Part shown: positions 55,524 through 62,595 of the stretch, one piece after another
Layout: every line of letters starts with the position of its first letter
Numbering within the stretch: the first letter of the stretch is position 1
NCBI RefSeq assembly: GCF_014268755.2
Contig: NZ_CP077093.1
Coordinates: 1,600,001 to 1,664,000, forward strand
Length of the DNA stretch: 64,000 nt
Direction: 5' to 3'
Source: Pseudomonas vanderleydeniana
GTDB lineage: Bacteria > Pseudomonadota > Gammaproteobacteria > Pseudomonadales > Pseudomonadaceae
Translations under genes and position numbers: made by a program
Notes under the pieces: model-generated
The model's input: the letters and a program-made list of their open reading frames with translations, nothing else
What the model was told of the DNA's origin: nothing
The model's database searches: none

Positions 55524-55629
55524 GGAATGCCCAGGGAACATGGGCTTCCACGAGAACCCTTCATCTTGAACTACAAGCCAAACCATCAACGGCCAGTGAA
55601 TGGCCATTTTCATTAACAGGAGGCGTGAC

Positions 55630-55977
55630 ATGACAAGCGAGCAACAAGCGTTGGCGGACATGCCTATCTGGCTGGTCATCGTGCTGGCCGTGATCGGCGG
55701 GGTGTCCGGCGAGATGTGGCGCGCCGACAAGGAAGGCGCCCGTGGCTGGCCGCTGCTGCGGCGACTGGTATTGCGCTCCGGGGCCTGCATGGTCTGCGGA
55801 GTATCGACCATCATGCTGCTGTATGCCGCCGGCGTGTCGATCTGGACTGCCGGCGCCTTTGGCTGCCTGACTGCCATGGCCGGGGCGGATGTCGCCATCG
55901 GTCTTTACGAGCGCTGGGCGGCCAGGCGATTGGGGGTTGGCGAAGTGCCTCCCCCGGAGGCCGGGAGCAACCACTGA
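55630..55977 (+). CDS. Phage holin-family membrane protein
   Basis: 115 residues, excellent ribosome site (AGGAGG). Three hydrophobic segments: about 12-30 (IWLVIVLAVIGGVSGEMW), 48-68 (RSGACMVCGVSTIMLLYAAG) and 72-90 (WTAGAFGCLTAMAGADVAIG), with a charged loop between the first two. Position after the repressor and before tail genes fits a holin that opens the inner membrane so the tail particles can be released. No endolysin gene lies in the window. Confidence 0.7.
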   Translation: MTSEQQALADMPIWLVIVLAVIGGVSGEMWRADKEGARGWPLLRRLVLRSGACMVCGVSTIMLLYAAGVSIWTAGAFGCLTAMAGADVAIGLYERWAARRLGVGEVPPPEAGSNH

Positions 55978-56009
55978 GCGCATCGTCAGTTGAACAGGGA
56001 GGTCCACCG

Positions 56010-56195
56010 ATGCTGCAAGAGTTTCGCTGCGGCAAATGCAATCGACTGCTGGCCCGCATTGGCGAATTCAGTCAGATCCAGATCAAGTGCCCGCGTTGCG
56101 CGGCACTCAACCATATGAAGACCGAGCGTCTCGAACCATCGCCCTTGAGCGAATCGACCTGTGCGCCAGTGTGCGCCTCATCCATTCGATCCTGA
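56010..56195 (+). CDS. Com-like zinc-finger regulatory protein
   Basis: 61 residues. MLQEFRCGKCNRLLARIGEF with CxxC at about 7-10 and a second CPRC near 27-30 gives one zinc site. This matches Com of phage Mu, which activates translation of the DNA-modification gene mom by opening its message. No mom-like gene follows here. The start has AGGGAGG upstream. Confidence 0.82.
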   Translation: MLQEFRCGKCNRLLARIGEFSQIQIKCPRCAALNHMKTERLEPSPLSESTCAPVCASSIRS

Positions 56196-56205
56196 GGTAA
56201 CTACC

Positions 56206-56958
56206 ATGTTCCATCAAAAATTGTTCGCTTTCGCGGCGATTGCCGCCAGCTCGCTGCTGGCCTCCATCAATGCCCAGGCGGCGCAGATCCAGCAATGCGA
56301 AAACATGTCCCGGCCGATCGGCTATCTGACGGTCGAGGCCAATATCCTCTCCGGAAACTGCCCGACCCGTAAGGCCATTCGCTACCGTACCCCGGAAGAG
56401 AACCTGACCATCATCAAGCCACAGGAACTGCCGAGCCTGAGTGAGCCGTGGGTGGTGGTTTCCGCCAACGACAGCCTCGGCGCAAACGCCAACTACCGTA
56501 TCGCTGCGGCGCGAGATGGCATCGTCGCTTGCGCGATCCCCGGTACCTATCGCCCGGCGGGGTATTTCTCCCTGCCTGCCGGTCGTGTCGGCGGTTGCGG
56601 CAACAGCGGTGGTTCCGTGGACAATGCGCTGAGTCACTACAAGATCGTGATCACCGATATCGTCAAGTCGGCAGGCTCTCCTGCCTCGATCAAGGTCACG
56701 CTCAACCCGAGGAACCCTGAGCGTTCCCTGAACTACGTGATCCGCGTTTCCGCCGACCTGAACGGCACCCGTACGACGGTGAGCAAACAGGGACTCACCG
56801 GATCGGGTTCGTACACCCTCAACACCCTGGCGCCGTCGCTGGTGCCGCTGGCTCAGCAGAACGCCTACTTCACCTTCGAAACGGAAGTGTTCGCCCTGGG
56901 CACCTCGCTGACCAAGTCGTTGAACATGGCCCACGGTCTGGAGTTGCTGGGTCAATAA
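56206..56958 (+). CDS. Exported protein of unknown function inside the tailocin cluster
   Basis: 250 residues. A clear Sec signal (MFHQKLFAFAAIAASSLLAS then INAQA) is cleaved near residue 25, giving about 225 residues in the periplasm or outside. Four cysteines remain (QQCENM, SGNCPTR, VACAIPG, GGCGNSGG), enough for two disulphides. The body looks beta-rich. I do not recognise a family. Exported proteins are not part of known tail machinery, and two hairpins follow the gene, one of them an intrinsic terminator. It starts 10 nt after com. Confidence 0.75.
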   Translation: MFHQKLFAFAAIAASSLLASINAQAAQIQQCENMSRPIGYLTVEANILSGNCPTRKAIRYRTPEENLTIIKPQELPSLSEPWVVVSANDSLGANANYRIAAARDGIVACAIPGTYRPAGYFSLPAGRVGGCGNSGGSVDNALSHYKIVITDIVKSAGSPASIKVTLNPRNPERSLNYVIRVSADLNGTRTTVSKQGLTGSGSYTLNTLAPSLVPLAQQNAYFTFETEVFALGTSLTKSLNMAHGLELLGQ

Positions 56959-56967
56959 GCAGCGCCC

Positions 56968-57035
56968 AGCCTGCCGGGATGCAGGCTTCCTGAATGTGAA
57001 CAGTCGTCAGTCAAACCCGCCCTCCGGCGGGTTTT
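56968..57035 (+). terminator. Hairpins and intrinsic terminator after the exported-protein gene
   Basis: First AGCCTGC/GCAGGCT (56968-56987), then AAACCCGCC (57013-57021) and GGCGGGTTT (57026-57034) around a 4-nt loop with one more T. The next tail gene starts 20 nt later. Confidence 0.75.
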
Positions 57036-57054
57036 CCATGTCCGGTATCCCCCC

Positions 57055-57639
57055 ATGAACATCACCCCGATCATCACGCAATTGCGTGCTGAATGCCCCA
57101 GCCTTGCCCAACACATTTCCACCGGTCTCGACCTGGACCTGCTGCAAGGCAATACCTCGCTGCCGACCCCGTCGGCCTTCATCACCCTTCGCTGTGACCT
57201 GGCCGCCGAGAACACTGCGCAGAACGTCTCCCGGCAGACCATCCGCGACCGCCTGGAACTGATCCTGGTGCTCGACGCCAGCAACGGCCAGGCCCCTTTC
57301 GACCAACTCCACAACCTGCGCGCCGAACTCTGGCGCGCGCTGGTGGGGTTCAAGCCCGACACCTTCTACACGCCGCTCCAATACGGCGGCGGTCGGCTGG
57401 TGTCGATCAACGCCACTCGCTTGCTTTATCGCCTGCGTTTCTTCGCCGAGTTCCAACTGGGGCGCAACCACGCCACCGATCCGGCGGAAACCTGGCATGA
57501 GCGTGAACTGGACGGCTTGCCGTCCTTTACCGGGGTGACGGTGCGGGTCGATGCCATCGACCCCGCCGACCCCAATCTGCACCGCCCAGGCCCCGACGGG
57601 CGCCTGGAGCTGGCCTTTTCAGGAAACGTAAAACCATGA
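57055..57639 (+). CDS. Mu gp37-like tail protein (tail terminator region)
   Basis: 194 residues beginning MNITPIITQLRAECPSLAQHIS. Soluble alpha/beta protein with no export signal. It lies directly upstream of the DUF2635 and sheath genes, the place of gp37 in phage Mu, and the opening resembles phage tail terminator-like proteins. Assignment rests mostly on position. It overlaps the next gene by 4 nt (ATGA). Confidence 0.62.
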   Translation: MNITPIITQLRAECPSLAQHISTGLDLDLLQGNTSLPTPSAFITLRCDLAAENTAQNVSRQTIRDRLELILVLDASNGQAPFDQLHNLRAELWRALVGFKPDTFYTPLQYGGGRLVSINATRLLYRLRFFAEFQLGRNHATDPAETWHERELDGLPSFTGVTVRVDAIDPADPNLHRPGPDGRLELAFSGNVKP

Positions 57640-57818
57640 CCCAACGCATCACTGTAGTACCGGCCGCCGGCCGTGCCGTACCGGACCCGGAGGCTGGCGA
57701 CCTGCTGCCGGCTACCGGCCGCGAAGTGGCTGACAGCGCCTGGTGGCGCCGCCGTCAGGCCGATGGCGATATCACCCTTTCCGCCGTGCAAGCGGCACAA
57801 CCACAGGAAGCCCAATAA
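57636..57818 (+). CDS. DUF2635 protein (Mu gp38-like)
   Basis: 60 residues: MTQRITVVPAAGRAVPDPEA, then GDLLPATGREVADSAWWRRRQADGD. The PxxGRxVPDPExGxxLPxxGRxV pattern with the WWxRR stretch is typical of DUF2635, found just before the sheath gene in Mu-like phages. Its stop overlaps the sheath start (TAATG). Role unknown. Confidence 0.82.
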   Translation: MTQRITVVPAAGRAVPDPEAGDLLPATGREVADSAWWRRRQADGDITLSAVQAAQPQEAQ

Positions 57819-59314
57819 TGGCTATCGGATTCAGCAACATCCCATCGGACCTGCGTGTTCCGCTGTTCTACGCCGAGATGGACAACTCGGCGGCCAATAG
57901 TGCGTCGTCGACCCTGCGTCGACTGATCGTCGCCCAGGTCAACGACAACGCCACCAGCCCGGAAATCGGCAGCCTGGTGCTGGTCTCCAGCGTCGCCCTG
58001 GCCAAGAGCATCGGCGGTCAGGGCTCGATGCTCGCCGCCATGTACGACACCTGGCGCAAGGCCGACCCGGTCGGCGAGATCTGGTGCCTGCCGCTGCGCA
58101 ACAGCACCGGCGCGATCGCCAAGGCCGACCTGAAGCTGACCGGCACCGCCACCGAAAGCGGCGTGCTCAACCTGTATGTCGGCGGTGCCCGTGTGCAGGC
58201 CGCCGTGGTCAGCGGCCAGACCGCTGCGCAGGTCGCCACCACCCTGGCGCTGCAAGTGAATGCCGCCGCCGACCTGCCGGTCAGCGCCGTCGCCACTGAT
58301 GGCACCGTCACCCTGAGCTGCAAGTGGACCGGTGACAGCGGTAACGACATCAGCCTGCAATTCAACCGCCTGGGCAAGAGCAATGGCGAGGAAACCCCGG
58401 CCGGTCTGACCATCGTCACCGCGAAGATGGCCGGTGGCGCCGGTATCCCGGACCAGGTCGCAGCCCTCGCGGCGCTGGGCGACGAGCCGTTCGAGTTCAT
58501 CTGCCAGCCCTGGTCCGACGTGGCCTCGCTGAATGCCTGGCAGGCGGCGATGGATGACAGCGTCGGTCGCTGGTCCTGGTCCAAGCAACTGTTCGGTCAT
58601 GTCTACACCGCCAAGCGTGGCACCGTCGGCACCCTGGTCGCCGCCGGCCAGGCGCGCAACGACCAGCACGTCACCGTCCTGGCGATGGAGCAGGGCGTGC
58701 CACAACCGGTCTGGGTTCAGGCCGCCGCACTGGCTGCACGCACCTCGGTGTTCATCTCGGCCGACGCCAGCCGTCCGACCCAGAGCGGCAGCCTGCCGGG
58801 TATCGATCCGGCCGCGGCCAGCGAGCGCTTCACCCTGACCGAGCGCCAGTCGCTGCTCAGCTACGGTGTCGCCACCGCCTACTACGAAGGTGGCTACGTG
58901 CGCATCCAGCGGGCGATCACCACCTACCAGAAGAACGCCTACGGTCAGGCGGACAACTCCTACCTGGACAGCGAGACCATGCACCAGTCGGCCTACATCG
59001 TGCGCCGTCTGCAAAGCGTGATCACCAGCAAGTACGGCCGCCACAAGCTGGCCGCCGACGGCACCCGCTTCGGCGCCGGCCAGCCGATCGTCACCCCGAG
59101 CACCATCCGCGGTGAGCTGATCGCCCAGTACGCCAAGCTCGAACTGGAAGGCCACGTGGAAAACGCCGAACTGTTCGCCGAGCACCTGATCGTCGAGCGC
59201 GACAGCCAGGACCCGAGCCGGGTCAACGTGCTGTTCCCGCCTGACTACGTCAACGGCCTGCGGGTGTTCGCGCTGCTCAACCAGTTCCGTCTGCAGTACG
59301 ACGCGGCGGCCTGA
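57818..59314 (+). CDS. Contractile tail sheath protein (Mu gpL/FI type)
   Basis: 498 residues, the normal size for Mu-like sheaths. It begins MAIGFSNIPSDLRVPLFYAEMDNS, the standard opening of this family, and ends with the inner subtilisin-like/C-terminal sheath domain (FAEHLIVERDSQDPSRVNVLFPPDYVNGLRVFALLNQFRLQYD). It polymerises around the tube and contracts to drive it into a target envelope. Translationally coupled to the two genes before it. Confidence 0.95.
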   Translation: MAIGFSNIPSDLRVPLFYAEMDNSAANSASSTLRRLIVAQVNDNATSPEIGSLVLVSSVALAKSIGGQGSMLAAMYDTWRKADPVGEIWCLPLRNSTGAIAKADLKLTGTATESGVLNLYVGGARVQAAVVSGQTAAQVATTLALQVNAAADLPVSAVATDGTVTLSCKWTGDSGNDISLQFNRLGKSNGEETPAGLTIVTAKMAGGAGIPDQVAALAALGDEPFEFICQPWSDVASLNAWQAAMDDSVGRWSWSKQLFGHVYTAKRGTVGTLVAAGQARNDQHVTVLAMEQGVPQPVWVQAAALAARTSVFISADASRPTQSGSLPGIDPAAASERFTLTERQSLLSYGVATAYYEGGYVRIQRAITTYQKNAYGQADNSYLDSETMHQSAYIVRRLQSVITSKYGRHKLAADGTRFGAGQPIVTPSTIRGELIAQYAKLELEGHVENAELFAEHLIVERDSQDPSRVNVLFPPDYVNGLRVFALLNQFRLQYDAAA

Positions 59315-59345
59315 TCGGCCCGTAGGAAAAATGTGCTGTAAGTGG

Positions 59346-59370
59346 CCTGTTTTGACATGAGGAAAACAGG
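59346..59370 (+). terminator. Hairpin between sheath gene and second exported-protein gene
   Basis: CCTGTTTT and AAAACAGG pair around 9 nt, 31 nt past the sheath stop. It could slow transcription before the insert. A TTGACA at 59352-59357 lies within it but lacks a good -10. Confidence 0.4.
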
Positions 59371-59413
59371 TCGTTTCAGCGTTACCAGTGACTTTGATTC
59401 GATAGGTTCATAA

Positions 59414-59998
59414 ATGAATGTACTGAAGAAATACCTCCATCAATGCCTGCTCTCCGCTTCCATTCTGGGTGCGGCCACTTCCGCTTCTGCCGCCAACCTG
59501 TTGGTCAACGGCAGTTTCGAATCGCCGGGCTGTACGGTCAGTTGCGTGCTGGACACGCCTGAAAAAGCCAACTTCATCACGGGCTGGACCACATTCCTGT
59601 CCGGGGCCGAGTATTTCAACATGCCGGCTTCGATCCCTTACGGCGTCGCGGCCGACGGTGTGGTGATCGTGGATCTGGCCAACTACGTCTATCAGAACGG
59701 CGGTGGCATCCAGCAGAACTTCGCGACGGTCGTGGGTGCCAAGTACCGACTGAAGTTCAGTGCGGGCAACGTCGTGTATGGCGGGCGTTCGGGTAGTGGC
59801 GTGATCCAGGTCAAGGTGGCCGGGCAGAACGTTACCTTCAACACGCCGGTCGCCACTTCGTCGACCGTGGTATGGGATGTCATCACCTACGACTTCACCG
59901 CGACGACGCCGCAAACCACGCTGGCCTTTTCCAACGAACAGAATCCCTACAGCAATTACGCCTTCATCGATAACGTGAGTGTCGAAAGCATTCCTTAA
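59414..59998 (+). CDS. Exported DUF642-like protein between sheath and tube genes
   Basis: 194 residues. A Sec signal (to about ATSASA-ANLL) is followed by NLLVNGSFESPGC, a GWTTFLSGAEYF segment and VDLANYVYQNGGGIQQNFATVVGAKYRLKFSAGN, the pattern of DUF642/galactose-binding-like jelly-roll domains that bind sugars. Two cysteines (PGCTVSC) may pair. It interrupts the usual sheath-tube order, and a perfect terminator follows. It may be a secreted lectin-like cargo; that is inference. Confidence 0.75.
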   Translation: MNVLKKYLHQCLLSASILGAATSASAANLLVNGSFESPGCTVSCVLDTPEKANFITGWTTFLSGAEYFNMPASIPYGVAADGVVIVDLANYVYQNGGGIQQNFATVVGAKYRLKFSAGNVVYGGRSGSGVIQVKVAGQNVTFNTPVATSSTVVWDVITYDFTATTPQTTLAFSNEQNPYSNYAFIDNVSVESIP

Positions 59999-60028
59999 GT
60001 CTGCCTCGATTTTCACTCGTCAATTCCA

Positions 60029-60056
60029 GCCCGCCATCGAGCGGGCTTATTTTTTG
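60029..60056 (+). terminator. Intrinsic terminator after the DUF642-like gene
   Basis: AGCCCGC and GCGGGCT pair around 6 nt, followed by TATTTTTT; the tube gene's GGAG ribosome site starts right after. Tube expression must pass through it or come from processed readthrough. Confidence 0.88.
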
Positions 60057-60066
60057 GAGATACACC

Positions 60067-60414
60067 ATGGGTCAACTGATTGCGGGCACCTGCTACGTCA
60101 AAGTGGACGGCGCTCAACTGACCATCAACGGCGGCTGCGAAGCGCCCCTGATGGCCGTCAAGCGGGAAACGGTGGTACCGGGTTTCTACAAGGAAACCGA
60201 CATCGCTCCCTCCTTCAAGGTCACCGCGCTGCATACCGCGGACTTCCCGCTCAAGCAACTGATCGCCGGTTCCGACATGACCGTCACCTGCGAGTTCAGC
60301 AATGGCAAGGTCTACGTCCTGGCCGGTGCCTACCTGGTCGAGGAACCGGTCATCAAGGGTGATGACGCGGCCATCGAACTGAAATTCGAAGGCATCAAGG
60401 GGACCTGGCAATGA
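60067..60414 (+). CDS. Tail tube protein (Mu gpM type)
   Basis: 115 residues, close to Mu gpM (118). MGQLIAGTCYVKVDGAQLTI and GGCEAPLMAVKRETVVPGFYKE are typical of this tube family. It builds the inner tube inside the sheath. Its TGA overlaps the ATG of the next gene. Confidence 0.92.
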   Translation: MGQLIAGTCYVKVDGAQLTINGGCEAPLMAVKRETVVPGFYKETDIAPSFKVTALHTADFPLKQLIAGSDMTVTCEFSNGKVYVLAGAYLVEEPVIKGDDAAIELKFEGIKGTWQ

Positions 60415-60707
60415 GCGAGCCGATGAAGCTGCAGGTGCCCATCGAAGCCCACGGCGCGACCCTCGACGAACTCACCCTGCGCCGTCCGACGGTGCAGGAA
60501 GTGCGGGCGATCAAGGCGCTGCCGTACAAGATCGACAAGAGCGAAGAAGTCAGCCTCGACATGGATGTCGCGGCCAAGTACATCGCGGTCTGCGCCGGCA
60601 TCCCGCCGTCGTCGGTCAACCAGCTGGACCTGTCCGACCTCAATACCTTGAGCTGGGCGGTGGCCGGTTTTTTCATGAGTGCGGCATCGCAGCCATCGGC
60701 GAACTGA
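60411..60707 (+). CDS. Tail assembly chaperone, short form
   Basis: 98 residues in the zero frame (MSEPMKLQVPIEAHGATLDELTLRRP...). It matches the E/gp41-type chaperones that coat the tape measure before the tube forms. Starts inside the tube stop codon. A slippery T TTT TTC at 60668-60674 allows the ribosome to continue in the -1 frame (next entry). Confidence 0.9.
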   Translation: MSEPMKLQVPIEAHGATLDELTLRRPTVQEVRAIKALPYKIDKSEEVSLDMDVAAKYIAVCAGIPPSSVNQLDLSDLNTLSWAVAGFFMSAASQPSAN

Positions 60708-60838
60708 TTGCGGTCGCCTATGACCTGGCCTGGTTCTGGAAGGTTGATCCCGAACGGATGATGGCCAGGCCACTGGATGTGCTCCGGGAGTCCCTGGAGC
60801 ACGCGCAACGGATCAATGCGATGCAGCAGGTGGAGTGA
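60411..60838 (+). CDS. Tail assembly chaperone, -1 frameshift long form
   Basis: Slipping back one base at T TTT TTC (60668-60674) joins the short chaperone to a second frame that reads FHECGIAAIGELIAVAYDLA and on to AMQQVE, stopping at 60836-60838; the product has 142 residues. The second frame has no ribosome site of its own, is coding-like, and ends exactly where the tape-measure ATG begins (TGATG). Programmed -1 shifts at this point are known in lambda G/GT, P2 E/E' and Mu. Confidence 0.85.
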
Positions 60839-62595
60839 TGGCCAGAAAAAAACAGACGTTTTTAAGTGCTAAGCAAGCCGAAAGCCTCATCGCAGCGAAG
60901 ATTGCTGCGATGGGAGACAAGAAGGATACCGAGGCAAAGGAGACGGGGATTCGTCTCCATGCCAACAAGCTCAAGCAGGATCTTGAAGAGAGCGGGCTGG
61001 ATAAACTGAATCTGAAGGGCGGTGGCTTGCTTACGCCCTTCACCAATGGGCTCAAGGCCGCGATCAAGGAACAGGATCGACTGGCCCTGGCGGCGGGCGC
61101 GCGCAAGGCGCCGAAGCTGCCAACTGTTCCGAAGGTAGCAGTGCCGTCCACGTCGCCTGTTGTTCACAAGGCCGTCATACACAAGGCCCCGGTGACGCCG
61201 AAGGTGCCAAAGGTGGACTTGGAAACGACTTCGCAACACTTGGCCAAGCTCGAAAAGGCATTGGACAAGATCACCCTGAAGATCGGCCAGGCGCTGTTGC
61301 CTGCGTTCGATAGCATCGTGACCGCGCTGATTCCCCTGGCAACCAGCTTTGGGCAATTCGTGGCCAACAACCCGGCGTTGGTGCAGGCACTGGCTGTCGG
61401 GGCGTTGGCGTTTACAGTGATTACCGCTGCGGCAATTGGGTTGGCGACGGTAATGGGGGTATTGGCATCGCCCATTGGGTTGATCGCCGCGGTGGTCGCC
61501 GGAGCCGCCGTGGTGCTGGTGCTGGCATGGAAGCCAGTGATGGGGCTGATCAATTCGAGCATGCGGCTTATCACCCGGTTCTTGTTCTGGATCGTGGACG
61601 GAGCCAAGGCCATGGGCGCTGGCATATCCAGCGGCTGGAAAAGGGCCTGCGCCAGTACCGGAAAATCTCTCGACGAACTCAAGACGAAGTCGGCAGCGGC
61701 CTGGGCGGATGTCAAAAGTGGCGTTCTCAAGAAAGCCGCAGAAATCAGCCAGGGCACCGGCAAACTGTGGGGTGAACTCAAGACCTGGTTCGCCAGTTTT
61801 TCACCACTGGAGTATCTGAAAGGAATCTGGGGCGGTATCAAGCGTTTCTTCGTGGAGCTGTGGAATGACGTCCTCAATGGCGTCATTCGGTTCTGGGGGA
61901 ACATCAAGGCGACCTTCGATGCCTGGTCACCGCTGCAGTACCTGAGTGGGCTCTGGGACGGTGCCGTGGGTTATTTCGAGGGGCTGTGGAATGGCATTGG
62001 CGATGGTGTTCTTCAGTTCTGGGACAGTCTGAAGGCGATCTTCGCGGCCTGGTCCCCGGTGACCATCTTCGAGACGTTCTGGACCGGTTTGACTTCCCTG
62101 ATAGGTAATCTGACAGGGGGGCTGGAAGCCCTGGCGGCGCCGGTACGCAACTTCATGAGCACGTTGTTCGGTGGTGATCCCCTGGAGGTCCTGAGGGCCA
62201 AGTTCGACGCGCTGCCCAAATTCTTCTCTTCCCTGCTGGAAAGACTGAAGCCCTTCGTCCAGCCGATCAAGGACATGATCAGCAGTGTGGTCGGGGTTGT
62301 CAGCCGCTTCTTTGGCGGTGGTGATGAATCGACGGGGCATTTCTCGACGACCGACTCTGATGTCACCCGAAGCAGCGCGTTGCTGCCTGGCGGCCTGACA
62401 CAGAACGCCAACCTGCTCGTCCGGCAAACCGCCACCAACAACCGTACCCAACTCGAAGGCGGCCTGACCGTGCGTTTCGAAAACGCGCCGCAGGGTCTGC
62501 GTGTCGACCAACCCCAGACCAACCAACCGGGCCTGAGCCTGACGCCTGCCGTCGGCTACCGCTCGCTTTCCCTCGGAGGTGCCTATGGCGACTAA
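60838..62595 (+). CDS. Tail tape measure protein
   Basis: 585 residues. The N-terminal third is basic and helical, followed by two strongly hydrophobic segments (about 180-225, LAVGALAFTVITAAAIGLAT and ASPIGLIAAVVAGAAVVLVLAW), then a Trp-rich tandem repeat (units of 42 residues, from about 318), then a tail region. Tape measures set tail length, here a short tail. At roughly 1.5 angstrom per residue about 85-90 nm is expected. It overlaps the next gene by 11 nt. Confidence 0.9.
   Translation: MARKKQTFLSAKQAESLIAAKIAAMGDKKDTEAKETGIRLHANKLKQDLEESGLDKLNLKGGGLLTPFTNGLKAAIKEQDRLALAAGARKAPKLPTVPKVAVPSTSPVVHKAVIHKAPVTPKVPKVDLETTSQHLAKLEKALDKITLKIGQALLPAFDSIVTALIPLATSFGQFVANNPALVQALAVGALAFTVITAAAIGLATVMGVLASPIGLIAAVVAGAAVVLVLAWKPVMGLINSSMRLITRFLFWIVDGAKAMGAGISSGWKRACASTGKSLDELKTKSAAAWADVKSGVLKKAAEISQGTGKLWGELKTWFASFSPLEYLKGIWGGIKRFFVELWNDVLNGVIRFWGNIKATFDAWSPLQYLSGLWDGAVGYFEGLWNGIGDGVLQFWDSLKAIFAAWSPVTIFETFWTGLTSLIGNLTGGLEALAAPVRNFMSTLFGGDPLEVLRAKFDALPKFFSSLLERLKPFVQPIKDMISSVVGVVSRFFGGGDESTGHFSTTDSDVTRSSALLPGGLTQNANLLVRQTATNNRTQLEGGLTVRFENAPQGLRVDQPQTNQPGLSLTPAVGYRSLSLGGAYGD
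61789..62110 (+). repeat. 126-bp in-frame tandem repeat in the tape measure gene
   Basis: Phe-Ala-x-(F/W)-Ser-Pro units start at 61789, 61915 and 62041, exactly 126 bp (42 codons) apart. Each unit contains LxxxW and FW pairs, for example EYLKGIWGGI / QYLSGLWDGA. Two full copies and part of a third. Confidence 0.85.

Noticed and set aside
55309..55569. Small frame of 86 codons between prtR and the holin gene
   Set aside because: No good start or ribosome site, Arg/Gly/Pro-rich composition typical of non-coding GC-rich frames, and it crosses the terminator-like hairpin.
59352..59357. Perfect TTGACA -35 upstream of the DUF642-like gene
   Set aside because: No acceptable -10 lies 16-18 bp downstream and it overlaps a hairpin, so I do not call a promoter.
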